Shown here one piece after another: positions 23,094 through 36,100 of a stretch of DNA of 64,000 bases. The translations under genes were made by a program, and so were the position numbers. Under the pieces are notes generated by a model. The model did not search any database and was not told where the DNA came from. It was given only the letters and a program-made list of their open reading frames with translations. The first letter of the stretch is position 1. Each line of letters opens with the position of its first letter. Source of the stretch: Cerioporus squamosus (taxonomy: Eukaryota; Basidiomycota; Agaricomycetes; Polyporales; Polyporaceae); contig JABYQS010000016.1 in NCBI GenBank assembly GCA_022592435.1, positions 248,001 through 312,000 of the forward strand, in the 5' to 3' direction.

Positions 23094-25588
23094 ATGTTCC
23101 ACCGAGTCGCATCCCACTGCAGGCCCAGTCTTCAGCACAAGTACGCAATTCGCAACGTGAGGACGTCTGCTGCGCTGAGGCACGCCGAGGTCCTCGTCCA
23201 AACGCCTAGGAGTACGCACGGACGCTTGAAGGTGCGTTCGATACCAAGCATCACCGCGCATATCCCCGGAAATGTACTCACACCCTCGAATTTCTGCAAT
23301 ACTATCAGGACAGAATCGCTTCGATAGAGGCCGAACGCGGGGTCTCGCCCTTCCTCATCGACACCTACAGCCGGCAACATAACTACCTCCGCATCTCGCT
23401 CACGGAACGATGCAATCTCCGGTGTGCGTCCCCCTCTACCAGACTTCATCTCCCCCTATGCCGCTCTACCAGTCCCCGCACCTCATGTAGATGGAGGAGA
23501 CGCTGACCTGCGTCTCGATCCCCAATGCCCACAGGTTTCTACTGCATGCCGAGCGAAGGGATCGAACTATCTCCGCCGGAACACATCTTATCCGACGATG
23601 AAGTCATCCGGCTTGCTACGCTCTTCGTGAAGAATGGGGTCACGAAAATACGGTTGACCGGCGGGGAGCCGACTGTGAGGAAGGGTATCGTCGAGATAGT
23701 AGGTACGTAACTCTCGCAGTCCCGTGGCAAATGCGTTGCCGCCACCCGTGTCCATCGGAGCCGTGTTAAGCTCACTCATCATGCATCAACTCCGAACAGG
23801 CCGCCTGAACGCGCTGCGACAGTATGGGCTGCAGTCCATCGGCATGACCACAAACGGGATTGCGTTGCATCGGAAGCTACCAGCCCTCATCGAGAATGGC
23901 CTCACACACCTAAACATAAGGTTTGCGCTGCGCATCGCCCTCCTCGCGTGATGATTGACATCATGCCCTAGTCTGGATACCCTTGACCCATTCAAGTTTG
24001 AAATCATGACCCGCCGGATGGGCCACGATGCGGTGCTGCGGTCCTTGCAGACAGCACTACAATCTTCAGAACTTCAGTCGGTCAAGCTCAACGTTGTGGT
24101 AGTGAAAGGGCTGAACGACCACGAGGTCTCTGATTTTGTGGAGTTGACCCGGGAGAACAGGCTATCGGTGCGATTTATCGAGTTCATGCCTTCACAGGTC
24201 ATTTGCAAAACTTCCTGATGCTGCAGCTGGTCTGACAATCCCTCATGACGCAGGTAACAAATGGGACAAGGTTAAGATGGTTCCGACCTCGGAGCTGCTG
24301 GCTCGTATTCAAACACGTTATCCCGAACTGCGCAAAGGATCCGACGAGTTGAATGACACCGCCCGCTCTTACATCATACCAGGTCACTTGGGTAGTTTCG
24401 GGTTCATCAGCAGCATGTCCGACCACTTCTGTGGCTCGTGCAATCGACTGAGGTTGACGGCAGACGGCCAGATTAAGGTGAGGTTTCACTTGCACGCAAA
24501 TGGATTAGTGCCTTCGTGGACTCACCGCACCGTCTTCAATAGGTCTGCCTCTTTGACGCTAAGGAGATATCACTCCGCGACCAGATTCGCTCTGGCGTCC
24601 CCGACGACGTTCTCTTGTCAACTATTGGCCGAGCAGTGAGAGGCAAGAAGGAGAAGCATGCGGGAATGGAGAATATCGATGTTGTGACGAACAGACCCAT
24701 GATCCTCATTGGCGGTTGAGTAACTGTGACATGTTCGCGCAGGAATATCTCGATCCTGATTCTCTTGCCCTGATTCTTCCGTCCGTCGAAGTAGGTGTGC
24801 ATCGCCCTGCCCCCGCCCGGTCATTACAACGCTCACCGAGATCCCGATCGGTCCTCATGCTGCCGGCGGTCTCCGCCCTCCCCACGACAGTACGGTGTTT
24901 CAGTACGAGCTCGGACGGCGACACAGCTTCTCCACCCCCACGCCTCACGCATATCGATGACTCAGGCCGCGCCTCGATGGTGGATGTGGGGCAGAAGGAA
25001 CCCACTCGACGAACGGCGACTGCGTCGGGGCGCATTGTAATCCCGCGGATTGCTTACCAACTGGTCACCGGAGAAGTCGAGGACGATGCGCTCGAGTCAC
25101 TCACGAACGCCGAGGCGGCTACCATTCGCAAGGCGCAGGAGAAAGCCCGATCGAAGGGAGACGTGCTCACAGTCGCCCAGCTCGCTGGCATCATGGGTTG
25201 CAAGCGCACCGCGGAACTAATTCCGTTGTGCCACCCCCTGCAGCTCTCGCACATAGCCGTGACGCTGCACCCTGAGATGGGCCATACCCGGACCGCCTCC
25301 GACGCGCCCAAGGAAGCAGTGGCTGACTTCGCAGAGGGCACGAGGTCCGATGTCGGGCTGGGGCAGTCCTTGGAAAGACTGACCTACAGCATCGTCTGTC
25401 GCGCAACGGTCTCGTGCGAGGGGAAGACTGGGGTGGAGATGGAGGCTTTGACTGCGGTATCTGTGGGCCTGCTGACAGTGTGGGACATGCTGAAGGCCGT
25501 CGCCGGCAAGGAGATGATCATACAGGATATTCTCGTTGAACAGAAGGCGGGCGGGCGGAGCGGCAGCTTCGTGCGGTCACGTCCGTAG
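23094..25588 (+). CDS. MOCS1: Molybdenum cofactor biosynthesis protein MOCS1 (MoaA-MoaC fusion)
   Basis: Makes cyclic pyranopterin monophosphate from GTP, the first step of molybdenum cofactor synthesis. The exons are 23094-23156, 23210-23423, 23535-23702, 23800-23920, 23972-24197, 24254-24477, 24543-24714 and 24795-25588. The MoaA half carries the radical-SAM cluster motif CNLRCFYC (split by an intron), RLTGGEP and the second Fe-S site CGSCNRLRL, and ends ILIGG. The MoaC half has [33 protein letters not shown] and [20 protein letters not shown]. The last intron (80 nt) starts inside the second Gly codon of Gly-Gly; unspliced RNA stops with TGA right after it. One T appears to be missing at 24191-24192, breaking the conserved FMPFTGNKW. 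Exon 1 is the least certain part. Confidence 0.9.
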
Positions 25589-27622
25589 AACCAGTGGATG
25601 CGATGCGTTGTGTCTTGCCATTTGTTGACTGCACATCACCCCATAGCATTGCGACTCCTTGACGACAGAACCCAGCGACATTGTCATTGGCTACTTTTCG
25701 ACGCGAGAACTCCGGAGGTGCAGGAGGTGCTCCATCCGAGATGGTTCAGGTACGCATAACGGTCGTAGGTTTGGTAGACCCGACTCACTGTCAGTCAACG
25801 TAGCAAGATCCGTCCAAAGTGACATGCCTAGACACATCTTAGCTTTGTTCTGTCCACGCAACGCATGAAGGTGAGTGCGATCTGATAGGCAGGGTCTTCG
25901 TCCACATGCATCCTGTGTTATTATTGTGGGAAATGGTGTGGATCGCCCCATGCAGACGCTCGCTGCTCCTCCGAAAGTGCTTGACTACAACACGATGGTG
26001 AAGTCTTCAAGGAAATTGGTGAGTTCATACTAGTGCAAAGTAGGTTAAAAGCTCATGAATAATGCACAGGCCGTGGCAGAACTCTCTAGTGACGTGGTAC
26101 TATCACACGGTCGTGCTCGCCAACTTCCTGGACATTGGTACCGACGTCTGCAAATTGCGCCGGTGGCGGGACGACAGTGTTCCTTTCCCTCTGACAACGG
26201 GATCTTCGTACCATCGCGGTTCACCCCTACTGAGAAACACTAGTGCCACAACATTGCCGGAGTACGCCGACGCGTGCAATGGGCCGACACCAAGCCGGAG
26301 TGGAAGAACTCTACTGTTGTTAGCCGGTATGGGCGGAGACACAGAGCTTCGTTGATATCCCCAATGCTGGACACTAACAATATTGCTGTGTCTAGGGTCT
26401 GTTCATACACCCAAGCCGATCACGCCTAGCTCCTTCCGTAGAGTAACCTATGCAGTGCGTAATCGTTGTCCCTGCACGCCGGCATGATTTATGTCATACT
26501 ATGCGATTGAGTTCCCTAGTCCCTCATATTTAATTATCTACTGTCATCCGGAGTGCTCACAGTGTCTGCAGGGACGATCTATTACTCCTAACGCACGGCC
26601 TCGAGAAGGTGATGAACCTTACCGTCTTGACCGACAAACCACATCCGGTCTTTCTTCCGTTCCGCGCTCCGCCTGAAGGTTTCCTACCAACTTCGAAGTC
26701 ACCAAGCACGATCGGCTGCAGCTTCCCGGGGTCGTCGTCCGGCCATGATGCCGTGTGTGCACGACCGACGTCGACCATCAGGAAGCCTCAAGCTCAGACG
26801 CTCGGGATCTCGCCTTCTGCGGCGGACGCTCGCTGAGATATCGTGATGTTCGCGCACAGCGCATACTGACGTATCTTCGCCCATGAGGCCGGCGTCGTTG
26901 CGCAGTGTGTAGCTTGCCGAGGCTCCTTCTAGACTCGGAAATATCTGCGGCTTCGACGATGCGCTCGCGGCGCTCCGGTGCAGTCGTGCTGCCAGCAGGC
27001 ATACCGACGTGGGACGTCTGTCCTGTGCGGCAACGTATTCGGATATACTCGTCAACGATGTCACCGCAAACTGTGCGCATAGAAGAGCCGGGTCTTTGAG
27101 GGGCAAATATTGGACACCTCGGACACTCTGAAAGGACGGCTATGTCTGGCATGGTTCGACAGGTTGAGGCGTCCTGCTACTTCGTGGGAAGGCCAACGCA
27201 GAACAGCTGCCTGATCGAGCCAGGCACTCACAGGCACGCAAACCCCAAGACGTCTTCAGGTCACACCGGGGATGAGGGCCGCTAGACGAACAGCAGCATG
27301 TCCCCGTCGGCCGCAGTCGATGCCTGACAGTTTCAATAACCCATAAGTGAACAGCGCAAGGCACGCGGAGATGTCTGCTTAATGGCTCGTTGACATGGCA
27401 GGATGTTATTAGAAAGAACTACATATAACAATAAGGGACGACGTGGAATAACAGGGCAATGCGACTAGCGACTAGTTTTAAATAGGAATAGGAAGATACT
27501 AGGGATACAAATGAGTTGAGTACTATTAGCTTGTGAAGCCCGGACTATCCGATAGTCGGAAAGAGCCAACGGAGCAGAATTGAGGCTGCGATTACTGATA
27601 TGCACTGTCCTGGTTCACCGAT
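25589..27622. other. Gene-poor 2-kb interval
   Basis: No gene is supported. Short frames such as 26062-26355 (+) and 26699-27152 (-) show no known motif and no splice partner. This could hold a decayed gene or transposon fragments. The last 200 bp are AT-rich compared with the surroundings. Confidence 0.4.
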
Positions 27623-28839
27623 TTACCAATGTCCCCTGTCAGCGCCGACGAAGCCGAGCTCGAGGGAGTCTTCGACAGTATCGGGCTTGGGCTTTCCGCA
27701 CAAGCCAGCGAAGCCAACCCGGTCGTAGACGCGCTGGGCGCTGTTTTCGTGACCGACGTAAAGCACGACGGATTCTTTTCCGAAATCGAAGAGAAGCCTG
27801 CGATGGGGAATTCGGTCAGATTCGGAGGCAAAAAGCCGAGCAGTTGGAGCTGGGCTTACTGAGCAGTGACGGCGCGCACGAGGAACTCGGCGCAACCCCT
27901 GCGGCGCCATCGCGGGGTGGTGTAAACCTTGGTGATCGCAGAGACACGGTGACTGTTCCGTGTGACGGCGCAGATGGTGGTGATGTCGCCGCTGGCATCG
28001 TAAACCCACACGAGCCCCTTCGAGATGAGCTCGCGGGCCTCGATCCGGGCGCGCTCGATGGTTAGGGGGAAGTAGATCTAATACAAGATATGGCGCGGTG
28101 AGTACGACCACAGCCAGGCCACAGGAACTGCAGTACTCACGGAATCATCAGCAAACTCTTTGCAAAGCTGTGCGACAGGCTCCAAGTCTGCCATGACGGC
28201 CTTCCTCAGCCGGTGACCCTCAGGCAGCGCACTATCTCCTTCCCGGAAGCTCTCCGCAGTGCAATACGAGAAGAGCGCAGCGTAGAACGGCTCGGGTTCA
28301 ATCAGGAACCCAGTCATCTGGGTCCATATCCGGGCAAATGACTTGACAAGCGAGGTCATGCCGAAAACGGAGAAGATGCGCTCGGGGGGAACACAGGAAT
28401 GGAGATGATCTGCGAGCTGCTGGATGCGAGGGGCAACCCATGCTGACGATGCCGCGGATGCACGATGAGGCGTCCAAAGGAAGATCGGATATTCGCCAAG
28501 GGTCCAGTCAACGCACGAGACGACGAGGTCCAAAGTGGCCGGTCCCGACGGAGAAGAGACACTCCACAAAGTCAGCCAGAATGCGCTGCTTGACGGTTGG
28601 GGGTTGAAGCGGTGAGGGTCCACGGATGCGAAACGGGCGTCGACGTCCTCGTCGGACATGAACTCGTAGCCACTAAGCGCGGTTTCGGCACCGACCCGCT
28701 TGAGCGCGTGTGCGAGAACGATGTTGGAAGACGCCTCATGACGTCGGAGTACGGGGTAGGTGAAGGAGAGGAAGTCCTCTGCACTGTTGTGCTGCATGAC
28801 GAAGGACTGGCTCGAGGTAGACGCATGAAGACCAGGCAT
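27623..28839 (-). CDS. GNAT-family N-acetyltransferase
   Basis: Three exons, 28839-28141, 28077-27860 and 27797-27623, give 363 residues with agreeing phases. The first 230 residues form a divergent N-terminal half found in fungal GNAT-like proteins. The acetyl-CoA-binding core follows: VWVYDASGDITTICAV, then VYTTPRWRRRGCAEFLV, which matches the motif A pattern (R/Q-x-x-G-x-G/A), and finally VVLYVGHENSAQRVYDRVGF, the typical motif B region. The substrate cannot be predicted. An alternative ATG lies at 28797. A TATA box at 28999-29005 and a likely 5'-UTR intron lie upstream. Confidence 0.82.
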
Positions 28840-28850
28840 GGCGAGGAGAA

Positions 28851-28907
28851 CTGTGGGAAATAGCTTTGAGCTATGATGCAAGGGTGAGAAGCAAGACTGG
28901 TACTCAC
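28851..28907 (-). other. Probable 5'-UTR intron of the GNAT gene
   Basis: On the minus strand a GTGAGT donor at 28907-28902 and a CCCACAG acceptor ending at 28851 delimit 57 nt lying between the TATA box and the ATG at 28839. Size and splice sites match the coding introns nearby. Confidence 0.5.
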
Positions 28908-28998
28908 CCAGCAACGACGGCGAGGGAAGAAGCTAGGAGGAGACGGTAGGGCGAGTAGCCTTTGTGACTTGGTGGGACATCTCGGAGACATGGGGAGG

Positions 28999-29005
28999 CT
29001 TTATA
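28999..29005 (-). promoter_or_regulatory. TATA box of the GNAT gene
   Basis: The minus strand reads TATAAAG here, 160 nt upstream of the ATG. After removal of the predicted 57-nt leader intron the spacing is typical. Confidence 0.5.
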
Positions 29006-31016
29006 TGTTCGAGGCAGGTGCAGGACAGCCATGTCACGATAGACGACGAGGACAGGACTGTAAGCTGGCAAACCAGGTTTAGAGTCCGGGCGGAGGGAGG
29101 GACCCGAGGCGTCAGGCGTCAACGGGGTTAGCAGCACATCGGCTCGTTGATGGTCGGCGTAGGAAATCGGACGAGATCTCACCACCGGGTTGTCTGACCG
29201 CCGGGTGCGGATTGGAATCCAACACGTCTTGAATATGAATGAATAATCAGCAGTATTCGTCACCTCCCCTCCTCCTCCTCCGACCGCTGGCGCCAGTCAA
29301 TTTGCAGGCGCGCGGCTGGGGAACATGGGCGGCGAAACAGCATCGGCCTATCCCATCTCTGGCACATATCCTCCCCCGTCCGCCTTCGTTGATTTCGCAA
29401 AGCGACCGAGAAGGCAGAAGCGTAGCCAAAGTGCTAGGCCGCAACGGGTTACATAACAGCAGTCATTTTCGCGAGTGCGCGGAGTGACATGTCCACACGG
29501 ATGCTTCGTTCATGTGTCCGGACGCTCCGCGCGCGCAAGCTTGCTCAGCGCTCCCGTTCGGCCAGGTCTTGCGAGCTCATCGGTGGCGAACGCGCCTCCC
29601 CGGGAAGTCCGTACCGTGCGGGCAGTGCGGGAAATGGCGAGCGGGAGGAGGTGAGGGACCGGAGAGATGGCTGCAAGCAGACAAGGTGAGTACCCGGCGT
29701 CTGTGGCCATGGGGTGGCAGTCCTCTCGATCTCCGCGTGGCTCGTCGACAAGTTTCATGAGCACCGACTCCGGGGCGGCCCCGTCTCCTCCTCCTTGGCC
29801 AGCCTCATCGCTCGTCCATATCCAGCACAAGGCTCTGATTGCCACCGGCAGTGCATTACCCTCTGCTCTGTCTATCTCGCTCTATTCTCCGTCCAGGGCC
29901 TGCAACGCCGCTCTATGAATGATATCCGGATAAGTAGTACCGCCATCTCTGCCACATATTCTCCTCACGACCCTGACTACGCGTGAGGTTTGTAGCTGGG
30001 AGTCGTATTTTTACGCTCCACCATCTTGGTATCGTCATCAACTGTCTCAAGCAGCCCGATATTGGTCCGGCCAAGTCGCGTGCTTGCATGACTTACGGCT
30101 CGTCTATACTACTCCAGGCCCCAAGACTGCATGGAATTTCATTTACGAGCATCCTCAGTAGATGCAATGTTGAGTCCCTGCTTCATATCGTCGCCTGGAT
30201 GGTCGCCATCACGTACTCGTTGCTGCGGACTGCTGACGGCACCCGGACATGCCAAACTCAAACGGAAGCCATCCGGCTGTGCATCGTGAACATACATATC
30301 CCAGGACGTAAGTGTGGCATACTGTCAGGGGTACGCCTCACTCACGTACGATGTAACTGGTAGAGGCGTATTGGATCCAATGCGTCGACCGCCTTCGCCG
30401 GTCTTAGCCCTTCCTGCGCGGTCCGTATCGCCCAGCCGACCAAGTTGGAGGAAAGCGGAGGTGAGGTGGATCTTGGCCTTCTATGCACAATTGACCGGCG
30501 CCACTGATGGTATGTTTGTTCGCCGTGCTTGAGGCACGGCTTGTGCTTCCAGAGCTATGTCAGGGTGCTCTTGGTCTGCTGACAACCCTGCGACACCAAA
30601 TTGAATGCACGCTGGCCTCAAGAGATTGCGCGCAGTCGTGGCTTCGGCGCGGCACTCTGCCACGTTATTCTGTCGCTGTGACCAACCTGTGCAACGCTTG
30701 CCATGGCTAGGCTCGTTCGTGCCCACGCACCTGTAGCCGGATCTATAAGAGCGGCGGAAAGCTGGAGCCATCATCTGGGCTATATCTCTTCGGTATATCG
30801 GTCGAGATCAGCAAGATCATCATACAGATCGTACGTGTTGAAATCACGCTTCCCAACTCATAATTACAGCCAGTTAACATCTGTCTCAACATGACATCGT
30901 GGCCCGTCCCTTCCCAACATACGTCCACAATAGATCCCCTACTTTAGCCCGAGCCTATGTATTACCTCCCTAGCGCTACGCGCCACCCATCGAGACAAGA
31001 TTGCGCCGACGGTCTT
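29006..31016. other. Gene-poor interval between the GNAT and amidase genes
   Basis: I see no supportable gene in these 2 kb. The open frames are short, overlap on both strands and show no family motif. Confidence 0.4.
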
Positions 31017-33020
31017 CTACGGATCGCGGTACGCTGCGACGGCTTCTTCAACCCTGCGCAGCACGCCCAGGAGACGCTCCTCGTTCAGCCGCCTCCCAAC
31101 AAGCTGAAGACCAACAGGTGCGTTATCGTAGGTCTTGGGGTCCCACTGAGCTCGAATGAAGAGTTCCTTCTCGTTCCGGGGCTCGCCCATGTAGACTACG
31201 CCGTCAGGCAACGTCGCCGATCTATAGGCGGTAGCGTGGAAGCGGCCGGCGGGGAAGACCACTGAAGAGTAGTCCATCAGGTTCCAGTACGAGGTGTACC
31301 CCCACCATCTCGTCGTGTCATGTGGCGGCGCGAGCGTAGCTGCAGCCGGGCTCAGTACGGCATCGACATGGCGGCCTGACGTAGTGCGGGTCTTGGTGGC
31401 ATTCCAGTGCGCAGCGACCTTGGCCCGGAATGCCTCGCGCTCGAGGTTGAGCTTGAATATCTCGGCGACAGAGTACGGCTTCCCGCCGTTCGGTACTTGA
31501 GACATTATCCACTCGGTCTGCGGGACCAAGGGCTCGTTCTCCAGCACTTCTCTGTACTCCTCGCCCCCATCGAGGAAGTATAACTTTGTCTACAGATCAA
31601 ACGTCTATCAGCACGTGTGGTGGATAGATCCGAACTGGAGCGGAACGCACGATGAGATCCCAAGCCTCTTGGTGGTCGGTTGGTTCCCAAGCAATAACTT
31701 CGTGACCTGCCGCAGTCAGCGCATCCTGCGTTCGCTTCAATGCATCCAGAATCGGCGGGTGCGGAGTAACCACGCCGTCGTCCCACAGGATCGCTATCGA
31801 CAGTGTATCCGGGATGCCCTCTCCGTCGACGACGTCCTGCCGCCACGGGATTTCAAGCAGCGGAGGCTCGACAAGCCACGGTTCGTACTGCGACATGATG
31901 CGACAGAACAGGGCTAGGTCGCGGGCTGACGTCGCGAGTGGACCCAGGGCACCCACGATGGCATCCATTCCGTCGTGGGATCCCATGAGTCCTCCGTGGG
32001 GCAAGCGGCCGACGGAGCCCTTGAGACCATACAGCCCCATGTAAGCGGCGGGAATGCGCTAGATTAACGTTATTGAGTTGTCGGCTTCGTGATCTCGGCG
32101 CAGCGATATATGCAATGTCACACTCACGATGGAACCACCGATGTCTGTGCCAATGCCCAAGGGACTCCCATGCATCGCTATCAGGGCACTTTCTCCGCCG
32201 CTGCTTCCTCCCGGGGTCAGGGCTGTATGACGGTGTCAGCCGAGGAAACCACAGCGCATGTCCGGGGACAGGTGGTGGGGACTGACAGCGATTGAAAGGA
32301 TTCAAGGTCCGTCCGTAGATGTTGTTATTCGTTTCGAGTGACTGCAGCGGAAGTGACCTGTGAGCGGCGCGTTGACAGATTGCATGATGGTGCTGCGACA
32401 CATACTAATAAGGTTTGCGGGTTCGCAGTCTTTACGTAGACGACAGCCCCAGCCCTTCGCAGGATGTCTACGACCATAGCGTCCTTCTCAGCAACGGTGC
32501 GGCCGGCCCACGCTATGTAGCCCGTAGCCGTGTCATGACCCTTCACAAGGATGTGATCCTTGATCGACACAGGCACGCCGTGGAGGGGGCCTACGACCTT
32601 TCCCGTCTCCTCCAGATACCGATCCAGCTCCTGGGCCCTGAGCAGCCCCTCATCGAAGAATACCTCGGTCAAGCAATTGGTGAGATCCTGTGCGATAGAG
32701 GCAGCGTGGCAGAACGCCTTGAGAGTCTCGACTGCGCCGTATTGTCGGGTACGTATGGCCTCCGCGATGTCTGTGACGTCCAGACGCACGATCTCGAGCT
32801 CTCGAGGTGTGAGGTCCGATGCTAGGTGTTTCGAGACATCATGTTGCTGCGAGGGAACGGTCATCTTCAGTCGCCACTCGGGCCGTTGCGCGAGACGCTC
32901 TTCCCGTTCCGCCTTCTTCGCCTTCGAAACCTCTTGCCACGGGACTACGAATGTGGGCCGTTGGATGTGCTCAGATGTGTCGCCAGGCATGATGGTACTG
33001 AAGTCGCCGTTCGGGGGCAT
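31017..33020 (-). CDS. Amidase-signature family enzyme (fungal general amidase type)
   Basis: Hydrolyses amide bonds, in fungi typically acetamide-like or other small amides. The exons are 33020-32406, 32341-32287, 32222-32128, 32058-31651 and 31589-31017, giving 581 residues with all phases agreeing. The Ser-cisSer-Lys triad is visible: the lysine in GVPVSIKDH, the cis-Ser in LTPGGSSGGES and the nucleophile in GIGTDIGGSIRIPA. The N-terminal FVVPWQEVSKAKKAEREERL helix is typical of fungal amidases. The start is uncertain. The frame stays open upstream with an in-frame ATG at 33194 (58 more residues), and a TATATATA element near 33257-33264 fits that longer form. Substrate unknown. Confidence 0.88.
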
Positions 33021-33194
33021 TATCGCGGCAACGCGATCTGAGGGAAATTGCACATTTAAGTAGGAGACAGACGGGCATGGAATATCGGGGTCTTCCATAG
33101 GGTCGTCTGATTCCCATGTCGGTCTTGCGATTTCGCCCATCAAGCAGAGGAGGGAGCGCCGGACTGTGCGCTTTGTGCTCTGCACACTGGGCAT

Positions 33195-36100
33195 CTCCCC
33201 ATGATGATATGGCCCTTCTGCCAGCAACCGAAGAGGGGTTGCTACTGGCGGAGGGATATATATACCCCCGGGCGCGACCTGCCAGGTAAAAGGTCTTGGG
33301 TACGCACGGTCAGGTCCGCGAATGCATCGTGGCCTCCAGCGTGGGCGCTGATAACAAATCGAATCTGAATGCCCCTGCAGTCCCGGCGCTCCATCGCGGA
33401 GGTAGTGGTCATGCACTCGGCTTGATCCCGAACATTTCGTATGCGGCGAATAGTGGGCATTCTATTCACGGATAAAAGAGACCAGATGCTGTGATATCTC
33501 CTCATCCACTAGCCTTGCACCCTGCAGAGTGAGTGGCCAAGATCAGCCGGACAAGTCCGCGAGCGCCCGGGCGACGCGCGAACAGCAGAGAGAACTCACA
33601 TCTCTAGTCCTGACGATGGTTGGGACCGACTGCACGTTCCACGGGTGCGCTCTGTAGGGATTGACAGGGGTTTTCCACCTGGGAGCAGGGCTGTCAGACC
33701 AGGTTGCGCGAGTGACGGATGGTACTTACTCCGAGCGCTGTCCGACGTAAAGCATCGTGGCCGACGGACTCTCTGCCGGTCCGAAAGCTTCTGCGACAAG
33801 GCCTTCGACCACACGACAGTCCTGGAGTCCGAGCACTTCCTATCAGCACGGAGGTTACACACTCGGAGAACTGCCACGCACCGGACACCACAGTTTGCCG
33901 CTCTCGTCACGCGAAGAGAAAAAGATCAGGTATTCTGTCTTTACGTCCCGCGCCCACGATGGCTCTGTGGGATCAGGCGCATATTGGAGGGGCATATCTA
34001 GCTGTCTTGCCGATGGCTGCTGTAAGAGTGGTGGTCTAAGTTGGCAGCGGTGTCCAAACTTAAGCTTGAACAATGACGGTAGCGAATTGAACCAGGCTCG
34101 CGCAATCCACGATGATCTCGGACCCAGTGACGCCATAAGCGCCTATCTGCTTCCGGCTACTTACAAGTATACGTACTGGAACCTACCTCAGGCACCGGAC
34201 AGTGAACTGGGATCTGCTGAGGCCTGTAATGTACGCAAGCTCTCCTTTCTCGCGAGTTTGCATCCGACCGAGTACTGCGCAAGCACACGGCATCGAGGGA
34301 ACTTCAGGTGAGTGCCAGTAACTTGACGCTGCATGAGCACCGGTCAAGTCACAAGTTCTCGGATCCTCGGACGTTCGCACGCAGAGACTCGGAGGCACTA
34401 GCAATGACAGAGGCATGGAAGAGATCGCAAGGCCAACTCTTCCGAGACATTTTCCATGTGGTTGCGGCTGCGATCGTAGTGCCTCTTGACGTCGCAATGC
34501 GGTGATTGTGGGACGAGAGAGCAAGGACCTAGCCATTCAAGTCCACTCCGTGAGCGTTGCATCAGTCCTTCGCGGCCTAGACCACATCCCGGTGACAGTT
34601 GGACTGCTCGAAGGACGTGCCACATTGCCATACTGGATCGCAGCTCTCGATCCGAGTCTTCGACGTTCGTCAGCTGGGCTATAGATTGACTGTCTTGCCC
34701 CAGATCCTGAGAGCCCGTATATCTGGATCTTCTCGCCAGGGAATGGATTTGCAGATTAATAGTGGTTGTTTAGATCTTGAGGAGTAGACTCACCAAGATA
34801 GGGAGGCTGCGAGAGAGACGATATCCGCTCTCACGCTGGAGCTTCCCTTTTCCCTTCCTGTCCGGCTTCTGTAGTCGTCTCGAGTCAAAGCCGAGTACTC
34901 CATGCACGGGGAAGACTTCGAAGTAAGAGGATCGAACATATGGGCCGTTGCAATCGCACCTTGTTGAATTGGGACATTGAGGCCTTCGAGCTTCCCTCCG
35001 AAAGTTGTCAGAGGGGTCCGGGTAAGATGGAGCTAGATACACAAGGTGAGCGAAAGCATAGCCTCTGAAGAATCAATGCATACGGAACGGTATCGTACGT
35101 CGCCAATAATGCTCAGCGAGCAAACATGAGGCCAGCAGATGACTGTGCATACCGTATCACCGGGAGCCGTCAGGCTAACAAGTCTAGACGTCACAGTAGA
35201 CGGGGCATGATTTGGCAGCACGACTGGACAGCGTCCACCCCTTCTCCATCTAGCTGATATGCGATCATGGATGTCCTACGCAACCTGATGAAGGTGCGAG
35301 TGGACTGCGTATGGAACGACGACCCGGAGGGTAGATGAGACTTACAGTTACGGGAGAGATTGATATGCTGAGCTTGGGGGCGAAGCTTCGCGAAGGCTGG
35401 AACCGACCAAGCCGACGTCTGTACCACACATAAACATGAGGCCAGCAACGACAGTCCTTGTAGCAAGCGGACTTACCGGCCTTAGCTGCGTGCTAGAAGC
35501 TTTCTCTGCCTAATTGACGTAGCTATACCGAACGGGCGTGGAGCTGGCAGCAGTCATATCATGTCTTGTCATTGACAAGTGCCGTTAAAATCCCCGAGAG
35601 TGTCTTCCTCTCCATGCTCATTAACAAGTATTGACCCGTCGGACGGTCCGGACTTACCTACGGCACCTCAGGTACAACCGCATATTGAGGCGAAAAGAGC
35701 CAGGATGCGCCGCGAGCCGGTAACCACTGTTCGCACGGCTCCGAGATCCTGGTTGTACTAGGCGGTCAGCTAGTCAAGTACGACTCCGTACGAAATATGA
35801 CACATTGCGCACTCACGGACGCTCCACTGTATTGATCTTCAGCTTCGGAGGGTTGGCTGCGTGAAGAGAAGATATCACAAAGACGTAACATCACATCACA
35901 TGCGAGGTAGGAAGGTCTGCGAACAGCACGATTCACAGCATCCGGAGCTCAGCCGCGACTAGTCAGACATGGTTTGGAACGTTTCAGATGCATATGAGAC
36001 TTTGAGGGTAGGTTACGCGTCCGTATGCTGGCGTAAATGCTACTTAGTACCGTGACATCCTGGAAGCTGAGAGTTGAGGTCAATACTAGCCGTGTGCCAC

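Noticed and set aside
23157..23290. A frameshift in the first 70 codons of MOCS1
   Set aside because: A regular 53-nt GT-AG intron (23157-23209) keeps the frame open, so no break is needed, although exon 1 is weakly conserved.
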